The notes under the pieces were generated by a model. That model was not told the origin of the DNA. It did no database searches and saw only the letters and a program-made list of their open reading frames with translations. Position numbers and translations under genes: made by a program. This document shows positions 23,473-34,920 of a stretch of 64,000 nt of DNA, piece after piece; position 1 is the first letter of the stretch, and each line of letters opens with the position of its first letter. The stretch spans positions 328,572,089 through 328,636,088 of the forward strand of contig NC_053489.1 in the NCBI RefSeq assembly GCF_905171775.1. The letters are read 5' to 3'. Source of the DNA: Rana temporaria (Eukaryota; Chordata; Amphibia; Anura; Ranidae).

Positions 23473-24273
23473 TCAGGGGCGGAACAATAAAGACAGAGAT
23501 TCTGTGCTCTTCTTGTTTCTCAGCTGGAGATAATGGGCCTTTAATAGTACCAACTTCCATAGGAACTTCCTTTGGGGGGGATCTGGACCTCCTAAAGGAT
23601 GTAGGTTGATAGGAAAGGGCACGTTCAGCCTTCCTTTTCTGAGACGGCGATCAATAGTGAGAGAGAGATGCATAAGATCCTCTAAGGATGCAGGAATTTC
23701 GACACGAGCGAGTTCATCTTTCATAGACTCAGACAGCCCAAGACGGAATTGATTTCTGAGGGCTATATCAGTCCACAAAGTTTCACGACACCAGCACTTA
23801 AACTCTGAAATATAGTCCTCTACAGGTCTTTTCCCTTGCTTAAGGTTGCGGATAGTATTTTCTGCAGTTAGTTGTTTGTTAGGATCCTTGTAGAGGAGAG
23901 ACATCTCATCTATGAAGGTGTTAAAAGCACCCAGAAGATCACCGTGCTCTTCTACATAGGCATCAGCCCAAACTCTTGGTTCTCCTTTAAGGTATGATAT
24001 CAAAGTCAGGATTCTGACTCTGTCAGAATAGTAGGTGCGGGGGCGTAACTCAAACATAAGACGACAAGAACTAATAAATTGGCGGAAATTTTTTCTGTCA
24101 CCTGAAAAAGGTTCCGGAGGGCAGTCCTTGGGTTCAGGTCGCTCCCTAGCTTGAGGAAAATTTTGATTACGGAGAACCTCATTCTCTAAACGGAGATCAT
24201 TCAAATTAATGGTGAGAGTGTCCACACGCTGTGAAAGTCCCACTAAGTGGTTTGTAAGCTCCGCTGGATCCAT
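23473..24273 (-). pseudogene. Gypsy A gag, frameshifted
   Basis: Structural protein forming the particle. Starts MDPAELTNHLVGLSQR, then a coiled-coil-like stretch and the capsid-like core (PEPFSGDRKNFRQFISSC, WADAYVEEHGDLL, ETLWTDIALRNQFRLGLSE). Compared with Gypsy B, one base is missing near 23640 and four near 23517, so the last part is read in the wrong frame. The knuckle CLYCSAPDHMVSSC (CX2CX4HX4C) lies over the gag-pol boundary in the shifted frame. The start is the first ATG after the 5' LTR. No TGG-type primer binding site directly follows the LTR. Confidence 0.85.
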
Positions 24274-24298
24274 TATTTGTTATAGGTTTCCGCTATTA

Positions 24299-25204
24299 TG
24301 TGACGTTCCTGTCTTGATATATAATTTGATTAAATGGATCTCAGCTGCGGAGGTTTCTCAGATGTAAACCAATTAGTCACTCTATATATGTTTAAGAGTT
24401 AAAGGTTTTATCTCATCACAACCTCAAGTGAAGTACCAACATAATCAAAGAGCTTATTAACTCATAAGCTTGAATACTGCAGTATAGGTTTGTGCCAGAC
24501 TATGTGAGTGAGCTTGTAATATTTGTCGAGGGTTACAATAATACTAAGTAAAGTCTCTGGTTTCAATCAGTGCTATAGAATCCATTAATTAGGCATACAG
24601 CTTATACACACGTATCTTCAGGCAGATCTCATCTAAACAGGTAAGGTAGTATGACAGGCAAAGTTCCATGAGATTACAGCATACTATAGCTTGATTACAC
24701 TGATATGTTTAGTTAGAGATACTTGCGGTACTGCTGGTTAACAGATGAGGAAGATGTAAGCTGGTGTCCTGGGTGCAGGCTGTTAGGAATCCTCCCTGTA
24801 GGCAGTTGGTAGACTGGGATGTAATCCCTGGAGAGCTGGAGCCTGGAGATGTTCAGCTGGTTCCTGGAGAGGGTGAGCTGGTGCCTGGAGAGGGTGAGCT
24901 GGTGCCTGGGAAGCGTGAGCTGATGCCTGGAGTAGGTAGGTTCTCAGGGATCACAGTACCAGGTCCTGGGTGACGGCAGGGGTCCAACAGAATAGCGGAA
25001 CACCCTGCCGTCAGTGTAATGGGTTTAAATAGCCCGCGGAGCGCGGGAAAGAGACAGCCACGCTGGACGCACTTCCGCGTTCCAGCGTGGAACGCAAGCG
25101 CGGCGCGCCGGAAGTGACGCTGGGCTAGCCAAGAGAGGAGCGCAGCTGAAGGAAGTAAACAAGGCTGCGCTCGTCTCACAGTGAATAACGCCAGTGGCGT
25201 TACA
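24299..25204 (-). repeat. Gypsy A 5' LTR
   Basis: 906 bp, same boundaries as the 3' LTR (TGTAACG...CGTCACA on the minus strand). Differences seen include tgcgg for tgtgg near 24339 and agactgg for aggctgg near 24810. Minus-strand sequence directly inside begins TAATAGCGG. Confidence 0.95.
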
Positions 25205-27692
25205 GCGTAGTAGGCGCAGCAGATGGTGGGATCCGCTGACTACTGACCATATTTTTGCATCCATTGTCATGTAGGTATCGAAAATGACTCTGAGAATTTT
25301 GACTTCGGTGCTAGGGGTGATAGTTTTACCGAGAATGGGTGGGGGAGTCCATGTTGACGCAGGGTGATTTTTCCGGTTAGCGTGAAACAGGAGAAGTTCT
25401 GTTTTCGAACCATTGAGTTTAAGATAACTGTTTGTCATCCAGTTATCTATTAGAGTGAGGCATTTCTCTAGTCCAAGAGAATGATCCTTTTTGTTGCAGA
25501 TGCGGAAATAAAGTTGTGTGTCGTCTGCATAAGAGTGATAAAGTAACTTCTGGTTACTGATGATTTCAAAGAGAGGGCAAAGATAGATATTAAACAATAC
25601 GGGCGATAAGGGAGATCCCTGAGGGACTCCGCATGACACCGTATGTTTTTCAGAAGTGAAAGACCCCAGTTTCACTATTTGTGATCGGTTTTCCAAGAAG
25701 GAGGAGAACCAGGGTAAAACACCTTCAGCGACTCTGGCTACTTCAGCTAGCCTAGCCAGTAGTAGTCAGTGGTCTACAGTGTCAAAAGCCGCGCTTAGGT
25801 CCAGCAGTATCAGGAGACAAGATTCTCCTTCGTCTGCGGCCTCTAGAGCATCATCCCATATTTTGAGCAGCGCCGTTTCTGTTCCGTGACCCGGACGGAA
25901 GCCTGATTGAAACGGATTGAGTAATTTATGGGTGTCTAAATGCAGTTGCAGCTGTTGTACAACTACTTTCTCCATTACCTTGGAGAAGACATTTAGAGCT
26001 GTTATGGGCCTCCGGTTGTTTGGGTCTTTGGGGTCGAGGGTAGTTTTTTTTTTAATTGGTTTTATTGTACCTTGTTTTAGCAAGGTGGGCACCATGCCCT
26101 CCTTGAATGATTGGTTTATGAGCTGCGTGATAGCTGGTGCCAGTATATCGTCACTTTCTTTCAGCAGTTTAGTGGGGATGATATCATTGGGTGCTGTGCT
26201 ATTACGCAGAGTCCCGATGATGTTTTTAGTGGCATCGATGGAAATGGGTTTTAGAGTGAATTTTGGTGATTGCGGCAGATTTATGTAGGTATTAGGTTTG
26301 TGATTTGGGGGGGAGTTGGTGACGGTTCCATTTTGCTGAATACTTTCACAGATTTTTTCAATTTTATTAATGAAATAATCTGATAATTCGTTGCAAAATT
26401 CTTGTGAATCAGAATTGGGGGCCTCTAAACAATCTGGATTCATAGTCTGAGTGACCAGCTTGAAGAGTGCTCGGGGGCGGTTAAGGGCATTTGCGATGAT
26501 GTTGGAGAAATTATTTTTTTGGCCGTGAAGATTTCTTTGTGATATTTCTTTGTTATTATCTTGTAAATGGTGTGGTTTTTATCTGAAGAGCACCTTTTCC
26601 ACGCAGCTTCTGCTCTTCTACGCTCTTGTTTTAGTAACGTCAGCTGGTCATTAAACCAGCTGGAGTTGTTTTTCCGGATGCAAGTTTTGCGTTTTGGTGC
26701 TACTAAGTCAGCTGACTGTAGTAGCTCCTTGTTGATGGTGTCAAGTGTTTCTGTGGCTGTTTGTTTTTGTTGGGTTGTTTTTATTTTGTTCCCTAGTGTT
26801 GTTTTGAAGAGTTCCGAGTGGAGCTTCTTCTGAGATCTAGTCCAGTGAGTTGTCACCGGTTTTGTTGTTTTTTTTGGGCTGGCATTTTTGGTGATTGTGA
26901 ATTTGATGGCATGGTGATCGGTCCATGGTTGCGGCTCATTTCCCAGGACGTCAATTTCCAAATCTTGTTTGAAAATGAGATCGAGCGTATGGCCTGAGGC
27001 ATGAGTGGGGCCTTGTATTAGTTGCTGCAGACCTAATCCTTCCAGATGGTCGATGCAGGCGTCGGCTACAGGGTCCAGAGAGGAGTTGGCCCAGAGGTTG
27101 AAATCCCCAAGCACCAAAAGGTGTTTGATGTTTAGGGTATATGTGGAGATGAATTCCGTCAACGACGTGAGAAGGTGCGTTTTTGGGCCTGGTGGTCTAT
27201 AGCAAAGTAGCATATGGACCGTATCTTGGGGATTTGTTTGCAGCTGCAGAGTGAGGGTTTCCATGAATGGAAGCGAGTTTTGAAGGACTGGTTTGGTGAT
27301 CGAGAGGTGAGTCTTGTGGATCACCGCCAGGCCCCCCCTCTTTGCCCCACTCTGTTTTGCATTTGAATGCGATAATTTGCTGGCACCAATTCTGTTAAAA
27401 TGGTGTTGCAGTCGGCTGTCAGCCAGCTTTCTGTGATGAATTAGCAGTCTAGATCGTGTTGAAGGATGAAATCATAGATTTCTTGTCAGTGTTTTACTGC
27501 CGATCTTGTGTTGACCAAAGCGCATATTATGCGCTTGGGCTGGAGTACCTGCGCGTAGTTTTTGACTGTTGATCGTCGATTGATTCTCAACAGTCTCTCA
27601 TTCCTTAGAGCTTTTTTGGTGACAACTGGGAGTAAAGAGGCAAATGGTTTTAGTTCCCGGATAGTTTCTGCAGAGTATTTTAGGTAACCCAT
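25205..27692 (-). pseudogene. L2-type LINE endonuclease-reverse transcriptase (split)
   Basis: Non-LTR polyprotein of the L2/CR1 group. Minus-strand order: N-terminus MGYLKYSAETIRELKPF, endonuclease start KRIICALVNTRSAVKH and FITESWL, then LVLGDFNLWANS and WTDHHAIKF. RT follows: DIIPTKLLKES, NRRPITALNVFSKVMEKV, NPFQSGFRPGHGTETALL, LLDLSAAFDTVDH, VPQGSPLSPVLFNIY and YADDTQLYF near 25525. Breaks: stops near 27480 and 27430, a frameshift near 26450, an in-frame TGA near 25767, and then Gypsy A. The C-terminal part continues at 19165. The element was dead before or soon after Gypsy A arrived. Confidence 0.9.
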
Positions 27693-28180
27693 GGTCGCAG
27701 AAAAAAACGCAGGGAAGTAATGTTGATTGGGGGGGTCTTATATGATGATGGGCGGAAGACTGTCCAAGTGAGCCGTCACTCGTTGAGTCTTCTCTCCCCG
27801 ATTGGTCCAGAGGAAGGCGAAAAACGCCAGGCGTGCTGTGCCAATCTGCAGCGACCGGGGAAAAAAATTCCTTCCTGACCCCTCAACGGGCGATCGGTGC
27901 AACCCTGGATCAATTGCCGTGGGGGGGGGGATATGTACCCCTGTGTTAAACTATGGGAGTCCTGTTTTTTTGTGCTGTGTCTGCAGCAGCCGAGATCTGG
28001 GAGGAACCTGCCTGGCTGCACTATCCCTGGGGAGAGCCGACTCGTTTGAGAGCGTCCTGCTCTCACTATCCATGGGGTGAGCAGACTAAGGTGAGAGCAT
28101 CTGCTGCACCGCTGAATCTATATATCAAGAGTTCCAACTTTACTAGCTGCAAGCTTGTTCTGGATCAGTGATTGAAAAAA
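27693..28180. other. Probable 5' UTR of the L2-type LINE and unassigned sequence
   Basis: Includes aaaaaaattccttcctgaccc and a ten-G run near 27921. It lies upstream of the LINE ORF on the minus strand, which makes a 5' UTR likely for the first 200 bp. Short ORFs here are not supported. Confidence 0.4.
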
Positions 28181-28186
28181 ATAATG

Positions 28187-28600
28187 AAGACTCCTGTCTT
28201 ACCTCCTGTTTTAAACTCCTGGTTTTTAACTCAGGCACTTTTGTTCAAAGAATGTACTTCTGGTCAGAGAATCCACATGTGAAGCCACCATCAACTGGGA
28301 GCCAGCTCCTCTGGGAGTTTGTACAGCCACTTTATACTCACCTGTGAAGACCTGTGAACAAACCCACACCTGTGAACAATTAAACCCTCCCCTTAATTAG
28401 CAGAAAGGAAAAAGAAAAAAAAGCTGTTTAAAAAGTGTCAGAGTAAAAGAGGGGAAAAAAATCAACCCTTGCAAGCAGAAGCAGTTAATAGCAAACTCCT
28501 GTCTTACCTCCTGTTTTAAACTCCTCAGGCACTTTTGTTCAAAGAATGCACTTCTGGTCAGAGAATCCACATGTGAAGCCACCATCAACTGGGAGCCAGC
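28187..28600. repeat. Direct duplication of about 110 bp
   Basis: Copies at 28187-28305 and 28494-28600 share actcctgtcttacctcctg and gaatccacatgtgaagccac. They differ by a 13-base indel (ctggtttttaact) and single bases. The spacer holds an A-rich stretch. The cause of the duplication is not visible. Confidence 0.8.
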
Positions 28601-29366
28601 TTAGCGAACCATGTTTTCATTGTTTGTTCACTTTGTTTTTCAACTTCTTTGTTTTTACTGGGAGGGACCCAGATATCTCTGGGACCTGCCATGGAGTTAT
28701 CTCCACTGTGTCTTTTTAATATTTTCTTTTAATAAATTTTTGGAGCATTTTTAAAAAACATATTACGCTATGTGGATCTCCTTTCTTCCATTTTGAGTAA
28801 CACACTACATCACTGCCGCCCAAGATACACACCCCCCTTTTTTAACATCTCTGAAAAGCCGCACGGAACACAGACACCGCTCAGGACCCAACAGAGAGCA
28901 CTGTGCAACAGGAGGGAGCAAGGTACCATCACCAACCGCCTTTTGCCCCATTCGGGGTACTGACATCTGGTGAGTGGGGACCTAAGCGGGGGAGCACAAC
29001 AGTCACCTATTATTGGACTGCGACAGATCGGCACTTTAAGTCACTTTTATATGTGTCATTTATTTACCAGGGATTGCATCTATGGTTTGAAATTTGATCT
29101 AATTATCCCTATCAGGAACAGTGGGATCCATAGTGTTCATATTGTTATTACCTCTGTGGACTTTATTACTCCCAGGTGGAAACATAACCCTTTCACCTCT
29201 GTTGGAGATTCTATATCTGGTTAATTGAGTGACCTGGTTAATATTTCTGTTTATATATATTTTTTGACTATATTATTCAACTGGTCTGCCACCACCTATC
29301 AGCTTTTGGGAATTGGCAGGGTTTATTTGGGCTGCTTGGCACCCCGGTTATACCCTATGGACTGTC
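28601..29366 (+). other. Unassigned; possibly PLE-type terminal sequence
   Basis: Layout (GC-rich part with gtgagtgggga, then T-rich part) resembles the PLE-derived sequence at 39090-39650, but no coding domain or hammerhead-like core could be found. It ends abruptly at the 5'-truncated Gypsy B. Confidence 0.3.
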
Positions 29367-29367
29367 A

Positions 29368-31485
29368 CAAAGAGTGGATACTCTCACCACTACTATGAAT
29401 GACCTCCGGTTAGAAAATGAGGCCCTCCGTAACCAGAATTTTGCTCAACCTAGGGACCGACCTGAACCCAAGGTCTGCCCTCCGGAACCTTTTTCAGGTT
29501 CTGTCTTTTCAGGAGACAGAAAATATTTCCGTCAATTTATTAGTTCTTGTCGTCTTATGTTTGAGTTACGCCCCCATACCTACTACTCTGACAGGGTCAG
29601 AATTCTCACCCTGATATCATACCGCAAAGGAGAACCTAGAGTTTGGGCTGATGCCTATGTAGAAGAACACAGTGACCTCTTGGGTGCATTTAACACTTGT
29701 ATAGATGAGATGTCTCTCCTCTACGAGGACCCAAATAAACAACTAACAGCGGAAAACACCATCAGGAACCTTAAGCAAGGAAAAAGACCTGTAGAAGACT
29801 ACATCTCCAATTTTAAGTGCTGGTGCCGGGAGACCTTGTGGACCGATATTGCCCTCAGAAATCAATTTTGTCTTGGGCTATCTGAGTCTATGAAGGATGA
29901 ACTCGCCCGTGTTGAAATTCCTGTTTCTTTAGAAGATCTCATGCACCTTTCTCTCTCCATTGTTCGCCGTCTCAGAGAAAGGAAGGCTGAACGTGCTAAT
30001 TCCTATCAGCTTATGCCTTTTAGGAGGTCCAGATCCCCCCCAAAGGAGGTACCTATGGAAGTTGGCGCAATTAAAGGTCCGTTATCCTCAGCAGAGAAAC
30101 AAAGACGAAGAGCCCAAAACCTCTGTCTCTACTGTTCTGCCCCTGACCATATTGTGTCTACCTGTCCACTCCTAAAGAACAGGTCTGAAGGTAATATTTC
30201 TAACATTAGTAAATTCAATACACCTGGAACTACACTTGGATCTACCACTAATCACTATGTCTTTCTCACTCTTACCTTACAGTGGGACCAAGATAGGACT
30301 ACCATTGATGCGATGGTCGACACTGGTGCCTGTGGCAACTTCATAGATTTAGGATTTGTCAAATCAAATACAATTCCTTGTATGATTAAGCAAACTCCCT
30401 TGTCTGTCACTTTCATTGATGGTTCTACTTCCTCTTTTGGCCCAGTTCATTCTCAAACTTCACCTTTGTTGGTTACTTGTGGCAAAGGTCATACTGAGAC
30501 CCTTGTATTTGACATCATTCCCTCACCTTTATTCCCAATAGTATTGGGGTTACCCTGGTTACTTCTCCACCAACCAACCTTCCAATGGTCTAATAACTCA
30601 CTTAGTCTACATTCCACATATTGCAAAGAAACCTGCTATCCCATTTACACCATTCTCTTAACAAGTGATTGCTGTGATGCTCTCCCAACATATTTAAAAG
30701 ATTTCACTGATGTCTTCAGTAAAACCAATGCAGAGATACTCCCACCACATCGAATATATGATTGTCCAATTGATCTCATACCAGATAGTCCTATTCCAAC
30801 TGCACAAATTTATCCATTATCTCAACCTGAATTAGTTCATCTTAAGGACTACCTTGATGATAACTTAAGAAAGGGTTTCATTCGGCCTTCTACCTCCCCA
30901 GCAAGTGCCGCCATATTTTTTGTAAAAAACAAGGACGGTTCACTCAGACCTATAATTGATTACCGATCCCTCAACAACATCACAGTGAAAAACCGCTACC
31001 CCTTGCCTCTCATCCCAGAACTTATAGAACGTCTCCAAACTTCCAAAATGTTTACAAAGCTAGATCTCAGGGGTGCCTATAACTTAATCAGGATTCTTCC
31101 AGGTGACGAGTGGAAAACTGCATTTGAGACTCGTTATGGCTTATTCGAGTATACTGTAATGCCATTTGGTTTATGTAATGCACCTGCAACTTTCCAACGG
31201 TTTATCAACGATATTTTCCGTGATCTATTAGACATTTGTGTTGTAATTTACCTGGATGACATTTTGATTTTTTCTGACACCCCTGAGGAACACATCAAAC
31301 ATGTACGATGGGTCTTGAGCAGACTCAGAACACATTGCTTATACGTCAAGCTTGAGAAATGTGTTTTCAGTCAGTCAAGTATCTCTTTTCTTGGATACCA
31401 AATTACTCCTGAAGGAATTCAAATGGATCGCTCCAAAGTGGAATGCATTCTCTCCTGGCCAATTCCCCATTCAAGAAAAGCCTGA
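29368..31485 (+). pseudogene. Gypsy B gag-protease-RT, one open frame, truncated
   Basis: The frame opens at the sequence for RVDTLTTTMNDLRLENE, equal to about residue 17 of Gypsy A gag, so the true start is lost. It runs without a break through the gag core, the knuckle CLYCSAPDHIVSTC, protease VDTGACGNF, RT LDLRGAYNLIRI and YLDDILIFSD. This shows that gag and pol form a single reading frame in this family. A short insertion (GSVFS after PEPF) relative to Gypsy A looks like a slip duplication. The frame ends in TGA at 31483-31485, which is the altered left TSD of the inserted MITE. Confidence 0.9.
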
Positions 31486-31757
31486 GGCCCCATACACACG
31501 GCCGAGGAACTCGACGTGCTTGGCACGTCGAGTTCCTCGTCGAGTTCTGGGATGAAGCCGCCGAGGAGCTCGGCGGGACGCCTTCTCCCATAGAACAACG
31601 AGAAAATAGAGAACATGTTCTCTATTTTCTCGTCGAGCTCCTCGGCGGCTCCATCGAGCCAAAACTGTACAGACGACAGAGTTTCTCGGCAGAATCCGGG
31701 TTTTGACCGAGTTTCTCGGTGAATTCTGCCGAGAAACTCTGTCGTGTGTACGGGGCC
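31486..31757. mobile_element. PIF/Harbinger-type MITE inside Gypsy B
   Basis: A 272-bp element with inverted ends ggccccatacacacggccga and tcgtgtgtacggggcc. The right flank is TTA (31758-31760); the left flank is TGA, a one-base variant. Gypsy A, with codons for KALQRF uninterrupted, serves as the filled-protein empty site: the insertion hit the leucine codon. Related to the MITE at 48959-49207 (shared gaggaactcgacg / gtcgagttcc blocks). Confidence 0.9.
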
Positions 31758-33351
31758 TTACAGCGCTTCCTTGGATTTTCAAACTACTACCGGAAGTTCA
31801 TCAAAAATTTCTCAGATATAGTCAAACCTCTGAATACTTTGACTAGTAAAAAGACACCTTTCACTTGGTCAAATGAAGCACAAAGGTCTTTTGATTCACT
31901 CAAGTCTTCCTACACTACTGCTCCTATCCTCCAACTACCTAATCCACTGTTTCATTTCACTCTAGAAGTTGATGCATCTCACTTCGCTTTGGGTGCCATA
32001 CTCTTCCAACGTCCGACCTTATCTGAACCTCTCCACCCAGTGGCTTTCTATTCTAGGACTCTAACATCTGCAGAAAAGAATTACCCTATTGGGGAAAAGG
32101 AACTCCTCGCAATAAGAGATGCCTTAGCAAACTGGAGACATCTATTGGAAGGTTCTACACACCCTATCACCATCCTTACAGATCACCGTAACCTACAACA
32201 TTTGAAGGCCTGTAAAACTTTGTCCGCCCGCCAAATGAGGTGGAGTTTATTCTTTGACAGATTTGACTTCTATATCTCCTACTGCCCAGGTACACAAAAC
32301 GTAAACTTTCATTGGTGTATCCACTTCTTTTCGACAACTACTTTCGGCTTACCACCCTCAGACAAATGGACAGACGGAGCGTGTCAATCAGACTCTAGAA
32401 CAATACTTACGTTGTTATTGTACTCACCTACAGGATGACTGGTTCCATTTGCTTCCCCACGCTGAATTTGCGTATAATAACGCCACCAGCTCGTCCTCTC
32501 ATTTTTCACCATTCTATGCTAATTACGGTTTCCACCCAAACAGTTTACCCTCCAGCTTCCTCTCAAATAATGTTCCTGCAGTAGAACAATATCTCTCTAA
32601 TCTAAAGAAGACTCTGGGAATTCTTTGTTCCAACTTAGAAGCTGCCCAGCTACGACAAAAACGAAATTATGATGCTCACAGATCATTACCACCTGTTTAT
32701 AAGGTGGGAGATTTAGTCTGGCTCTCCACCAGAAATCTACGCCTTAAATTACCCTCAAAAAAACTTGGCCGACAATTCACTGGACCTTTCCCTATTTCAC
32801 ATGTAATCAACCCTAATGCTTTTAAACTACTTTTACCGCCTGATTGGAAAATACATCCCTCATTTCATGTCTCACTCATTAAACCATTTATACCAAACCC
32901 ATTTCCCAACAGAAATTCACGTCCCCCACCTTCGGTTGATGTCATGGGGGAAACTGAATATGAGATTGAGAAAATCCTGGATTCCAGAAAGAGGGGCTCT
33001 ACTTTTCAATATTTGATACGATGGAAAGGCTACAGTCAACTTGATGACTCCTGGGAAGATTCTACACACCTCCATGCTCCCCGCCTGATCAAACAATTCC
33101 ATCAAAGATATCCTACTCGCCCTTGTCCCAAAAGGAGCACTGGTGGTGCCCCCTTGAGGATGGGAGTATGTAACGCCACTGGCGTTATCCTGTATACAAC
33201 GTGCCTCCTCCAGACAGCTGCGCTCCTCTCTTCAATCCGATCGCGTCATTTCCGGCGCGCCGAGGCTTGCGTTCCACGCTGGAACGCGGAAGTGCGACTC
33301 GGCGTGCAGGGCTTTCTCCCGCGCTCCACGGGCGATTTAAACCCCCAGTAA
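31758..33351 (+). pseudogene. Gypsy B RNase H, integrase remnant and chromodomain
   Basis: Resumes after the MITE with LQRFLGFSNYYRKFIKNFS, then RNase H (LEVDASHFALGAI, GEKELLAIRDAL) to SYCPGTQN. A deletion near 32300-32350 then removes the zinc-binding domain and the first two catalytic acids of integrase. The frame picks up at HPQTNGQTERVNQ. From 32449 the C-terminal integrase module (GPFPISHV) and chromodomain (YEIEKILDSRKRG...WEDSTHL) are open. The reading frame runs about 60 codons into the LTR, as in Gypsy A. Integration activity is impossible from this copy. Confidence 0.9.
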
Positions 33352-34029
33352 TGACGGCAGGTTGTGCTGCTATTTTGCTGGACACCTGCCGTCACCCGGG
33401 ACCCGCTGACTGCTCGCTGTCTATGCCACAGACCCTATTGCTGCATAGGAGATTTACTCCTCCCTACAGCCTATCTCCCACCAGGAACTGCACTGACTGG
33501 GACCCTGCCTACCAACAGCCTAGGACACCCTGGATGACCTCACTCAGAGTGGAAGAATCACTCCACTGACCAACAGAACTGCAAGTATCCTGAAGCATAC
33601 CTTGACAATTCAAATGTGATGTGACTATAGGGATTCTCTATGGACTATGCCAACTAGCTTATCTCCTGTTTAAGTAACACATGCCTAAGTTTGATATCTG
33701 AGTAATGTGGAGTTAACTACTGTGGGAATAATTGCTAATGACATTCAGAGACTCTTAGAACAATAACTACTGTTGCTATTAGGTCACAACCAAACGTCTT
33801 GATTACCTTTATAACCAGCAGGTTCTTTCTCTCATTAAGATACATGTACGTATCAAGCTTATGAAGGAATAAGCTTCCAGGTTTAAGTTGATTTTCTAAA
33901 TAGAGGTTGTGATGATTTAAACCCTAAACTCTTTGATCATACAAGAGAGTGTGGTAGTGGTTTATACCTGAGAAACCTCCGCAGCTGAGATTCAACTCAA
34001 TTTAATTAACTGATAGCAGGATCGTTACA
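33169..34029 (+). repeat. Gypsy B 3' LTR
   Basis: 861 bp from TGTAACGCC to CGTTACA. The ends and the first 30 bases match the Gypsy A LTR, while the middle is strongly diverged. A purine-rich tract, gaggatgggagta, precedes it, as expected for the polypurine tract. No second LTR is present upstream, so insertion age cannot be read from LTR divergence. Confidence 0.9.
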
Positions 34030-34699
34030 CCTGACCTCACCCCTGGTACCACTTTGCACACACCACTAATTTTAATTTTTATCACTCCTAACACAATTCT
34101 GGGAATCAACGGAGGCCGTTGTCCTCACCTAGCCAGTTTTGACACATCATTCATGAAAGTTTTTTTGCATTTGTTGACATTATAATTTTGATCATACTGG
34201 TGCACTTCAGGATCTGGGAGCTAAATGAAAGTCTTTAGCTTCTAGGCACACTAGGAATTGAGTCACAGAGGTGTACACGTCAGTCATAGCTATATCCAGC
34301 ATCTGCTGGCCTGCACAGGATCCTGTCCACTATTGTTTTTCTCTTTTAAATATTCCATCACCTTTATATATATTTTTTTTATTTTATCTGATAATTGGAT
34401 ACCAACTTAGGCTGGAGGTCCAAGCTTAGCCATCCATTTGGCAGTTAGTTTTATTTGGTACCATCAACGGGGCAACCTACACACACCTCCATTTTTCCAG
34501 TGCGTGATCCTAGGGTGTCCACCCATCATTGGACGTAGCCCTATTTCAGGTTACCCAACACAGACCCATTACTACAGGATACCCACAATCTGTATATATA
34601 TTACCTTGGTTGGTTCAAGCAGCGCCACTATCCCATTTTTTGTTTATCATATCTTCCGGTCTCTATTGAGACCTTCCAGGGAGGCAGCAGCTTTGTAAC
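34030..34699 (+). other. Unassigned, possible PLE-type 3' region
   Basis: Contains aagcagcgccactatccc near 34618, similar to caagcgccactacacccc at the end of the palindromic element. No coding domain is visible. The open frame at 34438-34698 has no recognisable protein signature. Confidence 0.35.
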
Positions 34700-34920
34700 A
34701 CTTATCCTAAGCATGGATTATTTTTAAGTTTTGATCATACTTGTTATTTACTGTTACTGTTGTCGGCTGCACACTACCCATTAGTTACTCTCTTCTTTTG
34801 CAAACCTTGGCTTGTATCGAAGGATTGACTTTTATATCTAAACATTATCTGTATGTCTGTTTCTGCTCTTCTGCTGGAAAGATACAACCCTAATAAAGTT
34901 TATTATAAAAAAAAAAGAAT
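34700..34920 (+). mobile_element. LINE-like 3' tail
   Basis: T-rich 3'-UTR-like sequence ends in aataaagtttattata followed by a ten-A run near 34905-34914, resembling the 3' ends of the L1/Tx1 elements here. Probably a short 5'-truncated insertion; the left edge is uncertain. Confidence 0.4.

Larger units (their letters stand above)
19166..25204 (-). mobile_element. Gypsy A: Ty3/gypsy chromovirus, nearly complete
   Basis: A 6039-bp LTR retrotransposon on the minus strand with two 906-bp LTRs starting TGTAACG and ending CGTCACA, and a 5-bp TSD, gcgta, at 19161-19165 and 25205-25209. Coding order: gag with CCHC knuckle, protease, RT, RNase H, integrase, chromodomain. I counted about four LTR differences by eye, which implies recent insertion. 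Three small indels break the reading frame. It sits inside the L2-type LINE. Confidence 0.95.
29367..34029 (+). mobile_element. Gypsy B: 5'-truncated chromovirus with MITE insertion
   Basis: Plus-strand relative of Gypsy A with clear protein similarity throughout. It lacks the 5' LTR and the first codons of gag. A 272-bp MITE (31486-31757) splits the RT-RNase H region, and most of the integrase is deleted near 32300-32350. One LTR (33169-34029) remains at the 3' end. Inactive. Confidence 0.9.

Noticed and set aside
24764..25179. Small proline/glycine-rich frames in both LTRs
   Set aside because: They reflect short tandem units in the LTR; the same frames appear in both LTR copies, with no known protein.
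28187..28600. Possible CRISPR-like direct repeats
   Set aside because: Only two copies of about 110 bp with a single spacer in a eukaryotic genome; a simple duplication.
34438..34698. 86-codon frame as a possible gene
   Set aside because: No domain, no splice context, and it lies in probable PLE-type 3' sequence.
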